DNA from: Chitinophaga oryzae
GTDB lineage: Bacteria; Bacteroidota; Bacteroidia; Chitinophagales; Chitinophagaceae
Length of the DNA stretch: 64,000 nt
Assembly: GCF_012516375.2 (NCBI RefSeq)
Contig: NZ_CP051204.2
Coordinates: forward strand, 620,001 to 684,000
Direction of reading: 5' to 3'
A program made the translations under genes and the position numbers. Shown one piece after another: positions 43,701 through 51,060 of the stretch. The notes under the pieces were generated by a model. The model did no database searches, had not been told where the DNA came from, and worked only from the letters and a program-made list of their open reading frames with translations. How positions within the stretch are numbered: the stretch's first letter is position 1; each line of letters starts with the position of its first letter.

Positions 43701-44300
43701 CACTACTTCTCCCAATACTTTTTTGTTGGCATTGACAGGGGTGAGCGTAATTGTCAGCGGTTCTTTTTTCTCCACGATGATCGTCTGGTCTCCGAACGTT
43801 GGTGAAGTTATCGTGATCGTATCGTTTTGTTTTGCTTTGACGGTGAATTTGCCTTCAGGATCGGACTGCGCGTTGGTGCCGGCTGTTTTGTTACGGATGA
43901 GCGCACCGGGAACGGGCGTGCCTTTATCGTCTTTTACGAGGCCGTTGAGCGTAAACTGCCCTATTTCTTTTTTTATCGTGGCATCGTCCGGCGGCAGGAT
44001 CAGGCCTGTGTCCTGTTTGGGTTTCGCGGCGGTGTCCTGTTTAGGGACGGCGGCGCCCTGAGCAGGTTTACTGGTATCCTGTGCGGGTTTGGACGTATCC
44101 TGAGCGGGTTTTCTGGTGGTATCCTGCCGGGGCTTGGCGGCAGTGTCGGCAGCAGCGGGCTTGATTACAACCGGAACGGTAGTATCAGCAGGCTGTTGCT
44201 GAACGATGAGATACCTTTCGGGTTTCGTGTATGCGCTGCTGGGGGTATAGCAGAAAAAGGCATAGCACAGCCCCGACCAGGCTAGTACATGGCTTCTCAT
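40782..44300 (-). CDS. SusC/RagA TonB-dependent outer-membrane transporter
   Basis: 1172 residues from the ATG at 44300, which opens a signal peptide (HVLAWSGLCYAFFCYTPSSA); codons upstream lack one. Residues 35-110 are an unusual low-complexity linker, with KPAQDTS heptads and PKQDTAAKPKQD copies. Then comes a carboxypeptidase-like regulatory domain (FTLNGLVKDDKGTPVPGALIRNKTAGTNAQSDPEGKF), plug (EVVVTALGIKKNPRSVGYAMQEVSG, KVPGVQINTNTGSMGGSSKITIRGVKSI), and a barrel ending in Phe. SusC with the SusD lipid-anchored lid imports large nutrients with TonB energy. The linker resembles proline-rich periplasmic spacers and is not typical of SusC. Confidence 0.95.
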   Translation of the reverse strand: MRSHVLAWSGLCYAFFCYTPSSAYTKPERYLIVQQQPADTTVPVVIKPAAADTAAKPRQDTTRKPAQDTSKPAQDTSKPAQGAAVPKQDTAAKPKQDTGLILPPDDATIKKEIGQFTLNGLVKDDKGTPVPGALIRNKTAGTNAQSDPEGKFTVKAKQNDTITITSPTFGDQTIIVEKKEPLTITLTPVNANKKVLGEVVVTALGIKKNPRSVGYAMQEVSGSSVQEAKEVNFVNALTGKVPGVQINTNTGSMGGSSKITIRGVKSILGDNNAFFVIDGVPMQNNSTNDPGQLNGGGGYDFGSPLQDINPEDIENISVLKGAAATALYGSRGANGVMLITTKKRPDAEKGIGVTYSLNAQIDQVYKLPTYQNMYGGGASPRFDTLYYNEHPEAFLNEQSAAYDDNNGKGRYDLMPQYYEDASWGPRLDGRLVRHYWSWDKDKGNPLFGQTAPWAAHPNNVKDFYRTGFTLTNNISMAGSNDKGGFRLSYGNMNQSFVLPNATTSRNNLSFNGNYEVTKGVRAVASVNYVGLKAKGRPGTGFTGPNPALQFTMFGQRQLDIEKEKNYKYSDGSQITWNRKSWDDPAVQFSNGPYWNRYMDYETDSRNRLFGYAGVDIDANKWLSFTGRVFMDDYNTLEEERTAKDYLIGGYIKRVRTSREMNYQVTADIKKDFGKEFQLNASVGGNIMHRKWTTTGGSTQQGLLVKDVYNLNNSVQPAKIIDEFYEKQINSVFATANLGYKNMLFLDLTGRSDWSSTLLSGNNQYFYPSASLSFVFSDLLKEWKWLTFGKVRGSLAAVGNDADPYRIYDTYEFQPPFGNYPITQASGTKYTRDLKPERTTEIETGVELKFLDNRIGVDFTYYRRRTKDQLIYLSLPAATGYTTAYANGGEVENKGIEIGLNLNPIRLKNGFRWDINANLARNRNKLISMNIDQYNTDLPVYLIGTDRRTQKVSVVAMVGQPLGTLIGTDYTYLNGERVVDAAGHYVPTTKSVPLGNAYPDYVGGVTNTFTYKGIYLSALVDFQHGGSFFSYTNLYGEKSGLLQTTVENNIRENGIIVPGVTADGHPNTVKITAQDHFAANGGNVISRANMYDASYIYLREAKIGYNLPESWYKKIGAQSARLSLYGRNLWLIKSNAPNVDPANILNSSSNIQGIEGGALPSLRSYGLNLNVSF

Positions 44301-44832
44301 TGTATAGTGCTTGATTTGGTTACAAATTTTTTTTGCAGTTCTTTCAGACTGCTTATTGTTATCTGGACAATACATATCAAATAACAATACAATCAAAAGC
44401 CCTTTTACAATGGGCTTAAATTGATTTTATCAGGTTTTTCCTCATTTCGTAGTGAGCAATGCCCACTTTTGTAAACGCTTCTCCACAGATTTCATCGCCT
44501 GTATGTGACAGTGTCCTGCGGTTTTCCTGCCTGCGTGCATCGTTAGCATTCCGAACCCGTTGTTCACTGCTGTTGTTGCGGTGAACAGGATAATTTCCCT
44601 GCGGGACGGCTTGCTGCCTGCCTCTTCCCGGAGGGCTGCCCTGTTCCGGCAGCTGCAACTACCGTAGTCGCTTATACGAAAATCCAGCATTGATTCTTTT
44701 CTGATACGATGTGCCGCAAAGGTTTGCAGCGGCGTGAAAAGCTATGCCACAGTCATCCGCACAATGGCGGTAAAACAAATAGCCTGCCAAGCGGCAGGCT
44801 GGAAAATAAGTACACCGGCTGTTTTACGGCGG
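44301..44832. other. Gene-free gap of about 530 bp between prs-like gene and susC
   Basis: Two short minus-strand open frames (44416-44658 and 44442-44690) overlap each other and resemble no family I know. AAGCCC (44398-44403) and GGGCTT (44413-44418) form a weak stem, followed on the minus strand by TTTT. AGCCTGCC (44781-44788) and GGCAGGCT (44793-44800) form a terminator-like stem for the prs-like gene. I find nothing else. Confidence 0.5.
44781..44800 (-). terminator. Possible terminator of the prs-like gene
   Basis: A perfect 8-bp GC-rich stem with loop AAGC, 32 bp after the stop. On the minus strand it is followed by ATTTGTTTT, a modest T tract. Confidence 0.6.
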
Positions 44833-45762
44833 TTAGCTCTTGGCGTTGATGGCGTTCACGATAAGTTGGGCGACGGACTTCACCTGCAGAAATGTGTCAT
44901 GGATCAGGAGTGCATTGGGGTGGGTATCCGTACAGACGATGCCTTTGATGATACCGCTGTCTTTGATTTTCCGGAACCCGTTGCCGGCGAAGATACCGTG
45001 TGTGGTGATCACATAGATATCGCGGGCGCCGGCATCGCGGTAGGCTTCTGCTGCGTGAAGCAGGGATCCGCCGGTACGGATCATGTCATCGTAAATGATG
45101 ACAATTTTGTCTTTCACATCGGCGCTGATAGCAGTGATGGCGGTTTCCTCGCCAGAGATGCGGCGTTTGAAGACAAAGGCGGCCTGTACATGAAAGTCAT
45201 TAGCCAGTGATTCCACCCACTTGGCCCTGCCGGCATCGGTGCTGGCGAGTACAAAGGGCTGGCCGCCAGCCAGTTCCATCGCTGCTTCTTTTACAAAATC
45301 TTTCGCATAGAGATGTACAGGACGGATATCATTTTCGAAATACCAGGTAATGCCATCCACGTGCAGGTCGATCAGCATGACGCGATTACCCCTTGATGTA
45401 TTGGGAAGTGACGAGAAAAGTACTGCTCTTGTTTTCGCTTTCACGATTTCGCCGTATTTCACTGCTCTTTCCATGGTGGAATAGCCGAAGAAAGGGATGA
45501 CCAGCGTAAGGGAGTGTGCGCCCAGCTGGATGCAACCGCTGGCAAGATCGTATAATTCGAGTGTTTCTTTATCGTCGATGGTGCCACCGATGAGGACCAC
45601 TTCCTTATTGCTGATTTCGCTGACAATACGGTGATAGTGTTCTCCGTCCGGAAAATCCCGGATGTCCAGTTGCCCGTTTTCCCAGGGCGCGTCGGGGAGT
45701 GACAGGATACGGTCTTTCAGGTATTGGTAGTGCTGTGTGGCAAAAATGATCTTCTGTGGCAT
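44833..45762 (-). CDS. Divergent ribose-phosphate diphosphokinase (Prs-like)
   Basis: 309 residues, the length of PRPP synthases, which make phosphoribosyl diphosphate from ribose 5-phosphate and ATP. The fold is clear: RDFPDGEHYHRI near 35 and IIYDDMIRTGGSLLHAAEAY, the PRPP-binding loop, near 217. VFKRRISGEE supplies the flexible-loop Lys/Arg pair. But the ATP-binding YxRQDRK segment of ordinary Prs reads FGYSTMERAVKYGE, and the usual GDV/QS region differs as well. It may be a specialised Prs with altered ATP or allosteric contacts, or a paralogue acting on another sugar. A canonical prs copy should be looked for elsewhere in the genome. Confidence 0.8.
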   Translation of the reverse strand: MPQKIIFATQHYQYLKDRILSLPDAPWENGQLDIRDFPDGEHYHRIVSEISNKEVVLIGGTIDDKETLELYDLASGCIQLGAHSLTLVIPFFGYSTMERAVKYGEIVKAKTRAVLFSSLPNTSRGNRVMLIDLHVDGITWYFENDIRPVHLYAKDFVKEAAMELAGGQPFVLASTDAGRAKWVESLANDFHVQAAFVFKRRISGEETAITAISADVKDKIVIIYDDMIRTGGSLLHAAEAYRDAGARDIYVITTHGIFAGNGFRKIKDSGIIKGIVCTDTHPNALLIHDTFLQVKSVAQLIVNAINAKS

Positions 45763-45813
45763 GATAATGGTGAATTGAGGTAAAAATAAGCTATTTATAA
45801 GGTTGATAATTAA

Positions 45814-45821
45814 TATTTTTG
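45814..45821 (+). promoter_or_regulatory. -7 promoter box
   Basis: TATTTTTG, 80 bp upstream of the ATG at 45902. The long leader and lack of a TTTG at -33 make this less certain. Confidence 0.45.
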
Positions 45822-45901
45822 CCGTCGAGCACTGTCACATACCCGCTTTTTTAACTTTTCATTAGCGGGTGGAACGTTAAATTTGATAGATTAGTACGTC
45901 C

Positions 45902-46624
45902 ATGATTCGTTTTTTAGCATATACCGGAGCACTGTTTTTCTTCTTTTTCATTTGCCAACAGCATACATCTGCACAGGTGAGATTGTCTGGTATGGTGGCT
46001 GACCAGGAGACTAAAACGGGTTTGCCATTTGTTTCCATCGTTAACAAGAGGACGATGACGGGTACGCTCAGTAGTGAGAGCGGACGTTATTATATAGAAG
46101 CCCTGCCGGGCGACACCATCGAGTTTTCGATGCTCAGTTATGCGCAGCGTCAGATAGTGGCGCCGGGCATGTCCACCACGCAGGATATTTACCTGCAGCG
46201 GCGCATGTTCGAGTTGCAGGGCGTCAATGTAAAAGGGATCAATCATACCAAAGACTCACTGGCCACGCGTCAGGAGTACGGGCGTTATTTCAATTACAAG
46301 AAGCCGGGGGCGTTGGACGTGCTGAAGACACTGCCGGTCAATCCCATCACCGCTTTAACCTATCTTGTGCCCAGCAAAACACGTAAGCGCAAGGAGCAGT
46401 TCCGGGAGCAGTTGGAATACTGGGAGAAAGAAAAGTATATCGATTACCGTTATTCTCCCGAACTGGTGACTAAAATGACCAAGCTGCAGTCTCCCGAGCT
46501 GGATACTTTCATGCATAAGTACCGTCCCGGTTACCAGTTTTTGAACGATGCGTCCGAATATGACCTGCTGTTGTTTATCAAGCAGTCGTTTGAAGACTAT
46601 CAGCGGCAAAAGGGGAACAAATGA
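45902..46624 (+). CDS. Secreted CarboxypepD_reg-like domain protein
   Basis: 240 residues. Signal peptide (MIRFLAYTGALFFFFFICQQHTSAQ), then one transthyretin-like domain (VRLSGMVADQETKTGLPFVSIVNKRTMTGTLSSESGRYYIEALPGDTIEFSMLSYAQRQ) as found at the N-terminus of SusC/TonB receptors, here free-standing. A basic, helical C-terminal half follows (TRKRKEQFREQLEYWEKEKYIDYRYSPELVTKM), ending in a helix that could bind partners. Function unknown, probably periplasmic or outer-membrane associated. It is followed by a strong terminator, so it is monocistronic. Confidence 0.8.
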   Translation: MIRFLAYTGALFFFFFICQQHTSAQVRLSGMVADQETKTGLPFVSIVNKRTMTGTLSSESGRYYIEALPGDTIEFSMLSYAQRQIVAPGMSTTQDIYLQRRMFELQGVNVKGINHTKDSLATRQEYGRYFNYKKPGALDVLKTLPVNPITALTYLVPSKTRKRKEQFREQLEYWEKEKYIDYRYSPELVTKMTKLQSPELDTFMHKYRPGYQFLNDASEYDLLLFIKQSFEDYQRQKGNK

Positions 46625-46649
46625 TCCATCATCTTTCTTCATAAATAAC

Positions 46650-46678
46650 ACCCGGAACATCTCTGTTCCGGGTTTTTT
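46650..46678 (+). terminator. Rho-independent terminator
   Basis: ACCCGGAAC (46650-46658) and GTTCCGGGT (46665-46673) form a perfect 9-bp stem followed by TTTTTTG. Confidence 0.95.
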
Positions 46679-46721
46679 GTGCGATATATATTACCAAATT
46701 GTTAACCTGTAAAATCGACTA

Positions 46722-46745
46722 GGAACATCTTATTTCCCGGACGTA
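46722..46745 (+). promoter_or_regulatory. Candidate ECF-sigma promoter for the fecR operon
   Basis: GGAAC (46722-46726), 15 bp, then CGTA (46742-46745): the general -35/-10 architecture of extracytoplasmic-function sigma promoters, upstream of a FecR anti-sigma gene. No TAnnTTTG box is in the same place. Whether Bacteroidota ECF factors use exactly this form is not established here. Confidence 0.4.
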
Positions 46746-46781
46746 CTCTTTGCGTAAATACCCTGAACAGGGGGCGGGAAT

Positions 46782-47696
46782 ATGGATAAACAGCTACTAG
46801 AAAAGTATTTTAAAGGGCAATGTACACCGCAGGAAGCGGCGAAGGTTGAAAGCTGGCTTTCTGCCGCAGACACGATGCTGCTGGATGAATTTATGATGGA
46901 AAAATGGGAGGAGGCGAATACGCCGGTAGTGACGAAGCCCCGGGTACATAAGTTCTGGTATGGCGCTGCCGCAGCGGCCGTCATCGGTATTATTGTTTCC
47001 ATCGCCTTTTTCTGGCAACACCGTACCGCAGTACGGCCGGTAGCTGTGAAATGGGACACCCTGCACAATACCAGCGACAACATTCAATTGTTCACCATGG
47101 AGGATGGCAGTGAAGTCTGGCTTAACACGCATTCGTCTATTATCTATCAGAACCGGTACAACCAGGAATCGAGAGAGTTATGGCTGCATGGTGAAGCTTA
47201 TTTCAAGGTTACTAAAGATGAGAAACGGCCTTTCCTCGTACATACCGGTCACCTGACCACCACCGTGCTGGGTACGGTCTTTAATATTGCCACTTCCAAT
47301 ATGGCCGACGGCAGTATTCAGATCAGCCTGCTGGAAGGGAAAGTGGCCGTGAGTAAACCCGATTCGTTTAACGAAGTACTGCTGCCGGGACAGATGTTGA
47401 ACTATGCAGCCGGCCGGCAGCCGCAGCTGACGAACTTTGAAAAGAGCGATGTGCTCGATTGGAAAAAAGGAAAAATTCATTTTAACCACACCCGGCTGGC
47501 GGATGCGTTAGCCCGGCTACAGCAGCGTTATGGCTGCCGGATAGTCCTGGATGATCCGTCGTTGGGCAAAAAGAAAATTTCTGGTGAATTCAGCAGGGAT
47601 ATGTCCCTCGAAAAAATTCTGGCCACATTAGGTTATGTGCATGATATCTCATTCGTACGGATTAACGACACTACATACGAGACACACAGTAAATAG
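46782..47696 (+). CDS. FecR family anti-sigma factor
   Basis: 304 residues. An N-terminal cytoplasmic ASD-like region (LEKYFKGQCTPQEAAKVESWL), a membrane helix at about 60-80 (FWYGAAAAAVIGIIVSIAFFW), the periplasmic FecR domain (IQLFTMEDGSEVWLNTHSSIIYQNRYNQESRELWLHGEAYFKVTKDEKRPFLVHTG) and a DUF4974-like end (IHFNHTRLADALARLQQRYGCRIVLDD). FecR proteins hold an ECF sigma factor inactive until a TonB-dependent transducer signals substrate. The transducer is 34 bp downstream. The cognate sigma factor, normally just upstream, is absent here; the nearest is at 55485-56033 on the opposite strand. Confidence 0.95.
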   Translation: MDKQLLEKYFKGQCTPQEAAKVESWLSAADTMLLDEFMMEKWEEANTPVVTKPRVHKFWYGAAAAAVIGIIVSIAFFWQHRTAVRPVAVKWDTLHNTSDNIQLFTMEDGSEVWLNTHSSIIYQNRYNQESRELWLHGEAYFKVTKDEKRPFLVHTGHLTTTVLGTVFNIATSNMADGSIQISLLEGKVAVSKPDSFNEVLLPGQMLNYAAGRQPQLTNFEKSDVLDWKKGKIHFNHTRLADALARLQQRYGCRIVLDDPSLGKKKISGEFSRDMSLEKILATLGYVHDISFVRINDTTYETHSK

Positions 47697-47730
47697 CTAA
47701 CTACAGTCCATTTAAAATAAAGAATACATT

Positions 47731-50700
47731 ATGCAAAAATCTACCCACAGATTTTGTACAGGGGAAAGTATGTCATGTCGTGTGATGATCCTGTTGTTTT
47801 TTTTCGTTCCACTAACGCCTATGCTGGTCCTGGCACAGGCCTACAAATCCCTTTCCGACAAGGTGCAGCTGCAGCTGGGCAGGACCAATGCGGCGGCTGT
47901 TGTGAAAGCATTACAGCAACAAACGCCTTATACCTTTATTTATGATCCGGAATACCTGCAGCAGTGTACTGTCAGCGAAGCGCGTTTCCCCGGAACGCCG
48001 CTGGGAGAAGTGCTGAGCTATATTGATCAGCATACGCCGCTGGACATCGAACTGTCCGGAAACAATGTGATAGCCCTGCGCAAGGGTAATGCGCCCTTGC
48101 CTGCTATCCAGACCCATGGCCGCATCCGCGGGAAAGTGGTGGATGCCAAAAATGAGCCGTTGCCCGGCGTTACTGTAGCCGCGCAAGGTGGACAAGGTAC
48201 CATCACCAATGTAGACGGCAGCTACGAGCTGGTAGTGGCGCCCGGTGTATACAGCCTCAGTTTCAGTTTTATTTCCTATGAGTCGAGGAAGGTGACAGAG
48301 ATTGCGGTAAAAGAAAAAGAGATTGTGCCGTTGAACGTGGTGCTGAAAAACAGCGGCTCCCGCCTGAAAGAGGTAACCGTGACCGGCAACTACCGCAAAG
48401 CATCCATTGAAGGGTTGTACGCCCTGCAAAAAAACAACGCGGCCATCACCGATGGCATCAGTGCCGAACAGATCGCCCGTACACCGGATAAAAACATGGG
48501 CGAAGTACTGAAGCGTGTGAGCGGCCTGGCGACGATGGACAATAAATACGTGGTTGTGCGCGGTTTGAGCGAACGCTACAACCAGGCTATGCTCAACGGG
48601 CAGATAATGCCCAGCACGGAGCTGAACAGGAAAAACTTCAGCTTCGATATCATTCCTTCCAACATAGTGGAAAACGTAACGGTGATAAAAACCATCACGC
48701 CTGACCGCAGCGCAGAATTTGGCGGCGGCCTGGTAGATGTGAATACGCTGGACATTCCTGCGGAAAATTTCCTGAACCTGTCTGTAGGCGGGAGTTATAA
48801 TGATAAAACAACAGGGAAAGATTTTTACGCTTTGCCGCTGAGTGGTAGTGAATACAGGGGCAGTGCGGCCAAACACCGGTATCTGTTTGGTACACTGGAT
48901 TGGAAAGATAAATATGACATTGTGGACCACTACGAAAAAGAAGGAAAAAATTCTGCCCTGTTCAATAATAACTGGGCTATAACAAAACTTAAAGCACCGA
49001 TCTCTCCCAGCTTTCAGGCGTCGTTCGGCCGTGTGCTGCGCAGTAATGCCGGTCAGCAATTTGGGGTGGTGGCTGCGGTGAGCTATCGTAATACGTTTTC
49101 CACGCAGGATATTGTGTTGGGGAGAGAAGGGTTTGCGGAGATAGAAGGTAATCAGGCCCAGCGTGATTTGTTGTTCAAAGGCCAGCGTCACAGTTTCGTG
49201 ACCAACCTGGGCGGCATGCTGGGAGTAGGATATCGTACAGAGAAAAGCAGAATTGGTTTTCAGTCGCTCTATCTGCGTACGCTGGACCAGCAGTTGATAT
49301 TCGGCACCGGCCAGAACGGAAAGTTCGGTTCAGACAATACACTGGGTTTGTTTGATCTTGCTATGCAAACATCTTTGTGGCAGAATCAGTTGAAAGGGGA
49401 GCATGCCATCGGCCGTAACGGAGTTCGTTTGAAATGGAGTGGCAGTTACCTGAAGCTGGACCGGCAAAAGCCTGATAATCATATGATGCTGGCCGATTAC
49501 AAACAAGCGGAAGGCGCAGGCAGGAATGAGTATAATATCTCTACTGTGGGCAGTAATTTTTCGGAAGGCGCATTAAGATGGTGGAGCCGCGCCCTGGAAA
49601 ACAACTACAACTGGGATGCTGCTGTGTCAGTTCCTTTTAAATTCAATGCGGGGAGTGTGAAATTTGACAATACTTTCAAAGGTGGTTATGCCGGATGGAG
49701 CAAAGACCGGCTGTTCTTTGTACTCAATACCAAATCAAGCTTTGAGAATAAAAATGCAAACTATATTCCGCTGAATAAGGCATTTACACCTGAGAATAAT
49801 GTAAGTGTGGAGTTGAGTTCTTTCGGCGATAATTTTAAACGCCGGTCTGCATCTTTACATGCGTTGTTTGCGATGTTTGATAATAGAATTGGAGACAAGT
49901 GGAGACTGGTATGGGGTTTAAGGGCTGAGTACTATAATTTGAATAAAGTAAATGATAATATCGACTCTATTTTCCGGAGATACAAGCGTGAGCCGGGTAA
50001 AGAGTATGATTATTCGGAGTTGCTGAGCCGGGAACCCAACTGGCGCTTCTTCCCTTCTGCCAATCTTACTTACGCACTCACTCCCTCCATGAATCTGCGG
50101 TTGGCTTACTCAGAAAGTATCATCCGTCCCGACCTGCGGGAGCTGTCCATTTTCCAGGAGTATGATTTTGAGCTGGGTGGCGAGTATGGCTCCGGGCTGT
50201 TAAGGTCTACTACAATTAAGCATATAGATTTCCGGTATGAATGGTATCCTGGGCCTGGTGAAGTTCTTTCCGCCTCTTTTTTCTATAAAGACCTTGCTTA
50301 TCCGATGGAGATCTATCAGAAGGACCTGCTCAACAGCTTTGAGCTCAACAATAGTAAATCGGCAAAGAATTATGGCCTGGAGCTGGAGGTGAGAAAATCG
50401 CTTGCTTTTACCCGTGTGCCTGTGTTACGTAATATTACCCTCTATGGCAACTTCACCTATCTGGACGCAACCGTTAAACGGATGACACTGAATACCGGCC
50501 TGTTTGACCCTGCCAATCCAATGAAGGTAAGTGTAAAGGAGACCGTCGGAGAAGAAGAGAAACGTCCGCAGATGGGGGCCAGCAATTTTATGGTGAACGC
50601 TGGTATTTATTACGACATGAACCCGGTGTCTGTTAGTCTGGCTTATAATTCTGTCACCAACCGGGTATTTCTGCCGAACCTTGTTTATGCCTATTCTCTG

Positions 50701-50967
50701 ATGGAACGTCCTTTACAATCGATGGATGCGCAGGTGGGTTTTCGTTTCCTGAAGCAGCGGGCGGAGTTAAAACTGAACGTAGGAAACCTGCTGAATAGTT
50801 ATTCTGTCATCTACCGGAACCAGTTTTCGGAGGAGGAGGCGAATGCAATAAAGGACGGAAAGGCGCCGAATAAATCTGACATGAAATACACGCCGGGTAA
50901 GGATTGGGTTAATTTCAAATCCACGCCCGGGCGTACTTATAGTGCCACCTTCAGTTATAGATTCTAA
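47731..50967 (+). CDS. TonB-dependent transducer with STN domain
   Basis: 1078 residues. Signal peptide ends near LVLAQA (36). An STN signalling domain (about 40-98: VQLQLGRTNAAAVVKALQQQTPYTFIYDPEYL) is the part that contacts FecR. A carboxypeptidase-like domain follows (GRIRGKVVDAKNEPLPGVTVAAQGGQGTITNVDGSYEL), then a plug (EQIARTPDKNMGEVLKRVSGLATMDNKYVVVRGLSERYNQAMLNG) and a barrel ending in YSATFSYRF. There is no SusD partner. The STN domain with the FecR gene directly upstream means uptake of its substrate should switch on the sigma factor. The substrate is unknown; the next gene encodes an abundant beta-helix lipoprotein that might capture it. Confidence 0.94.
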   Translation: MQKSTHRFCTGESMSCRVMILLFFFVPLTPMLVLAQAYKSLSDKVQLQLGRTNAAAVVKALQQQTPYTFIYDPEYLQQCTVSEARFPGTPLGEVLSYIDQHTPLDIELSGNNVIALRKGNAPLPAIQTHGRIRGKVVDAKNEPLPGVTVAAQGGQGTITNVDGSYELVVAPGVYSLSFSFISYESRKVTEIAVKEKEIVPLNVVLKNSGSRLKEVTVTGNYRKASIEGLYALQKNNAAITDGISAEQIARTPDKNMGEVLKRVSGLATMDNKYVVVRGLSERYNQAMLNGQIMPSTELNRKNFSFDIIPSNIVENVTVIKTITPDRSAEFGGGLVDVNTLDIPAENFLNLSVGGSYNDKTTGKDFYALPLSGSEYRGSAAKHRYLFGTLDWKDKYDIVDHYEKEGKNSALFNNNWAITKLKAPISPSFQASFGRVLRSNAGQQFGVVAAVSYRNTFSTQDIVLGREGFAEIEGNQAQRDLLFKGQRHSFVTNLGGMLGVGYRTEKSRIGFQSLYLRTLDQQLIFGTGQNGKFGSDNTLGLFDLAMQTSLWQNQLKGEHAIGRNGVRLKWSGSYLKLDRQKPDNHMMLADYKQAEGAGRNEYNISTVGSNFSEGALRWWSRALENNYNWDAAVSVPFKFNAGSVKFDNTFKGGYAGWSKDRLFFVLNTKSSFENKNANYIPLNKAFTPENNVSVELSSFGDNFKRRSASLHALFAMFDNRIGDKWRLVWGLRAEYYNLNKVNDNIDSIFRRYKREPGKEYDYSELLSREPNWRFFPSANLTYALTPSMNLRLAYSESIIRPDLRELSIFQEYDFELGGEYGSGLLRSTTIKHIDFRYEWYPGPGEVLSASFFYKDLAYPMEIYQKDLLNSFELNNSKSAKNYGLELEVRKSLAFTRVPVLRNITLYGNFTYLDATVKRMTLNTGLFDPANPMKVSVKETVGEEEKRPQMGASNFMVNAGIYYDMNPVSVSLAYNSVTNRVFLPNLVYAYSLMERPLQSMDAQVGFRFLKQRAELKLNVGNLLNSYSVIYRNQFSEEEANAIKDGKAPNKSDMKYTPGKDWVNFKSTPGRTYSATFSYRF

Positions 50968-50992
50968 ACTTTTTGCGCGCATACACGCCAAT

Positions 50993-51009
50993 ATACCCTG
51001 ATCAGGTAT
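50993..51009 (+). promoter_or_regulatory. Palindromic TACCCTGATCAGG motif upstream of the beta-helix gene
   Basis: ATACCCTGATCAGGTAT is a palindrome with one bulged base. A close relative, TACCCTGAACAGGGG, lies at 46759-46773 just before fecR. Possible shared operator or RNA hairpin. Confidence 0.4.
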
Positions 51010-51060
51010 TCATCATTCATTCCTTATTCATTTGTTTAAACTTTAAAAAGTAAAAATCCC

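Noticed and set aside
44416..44690. Two overlapping short minus-strand frames upstream of susC
   Set aside because: No family resemblance, no clear promoter or ribosome-binding site, and they overlap in different frames. Described as part of a gene-free gap.
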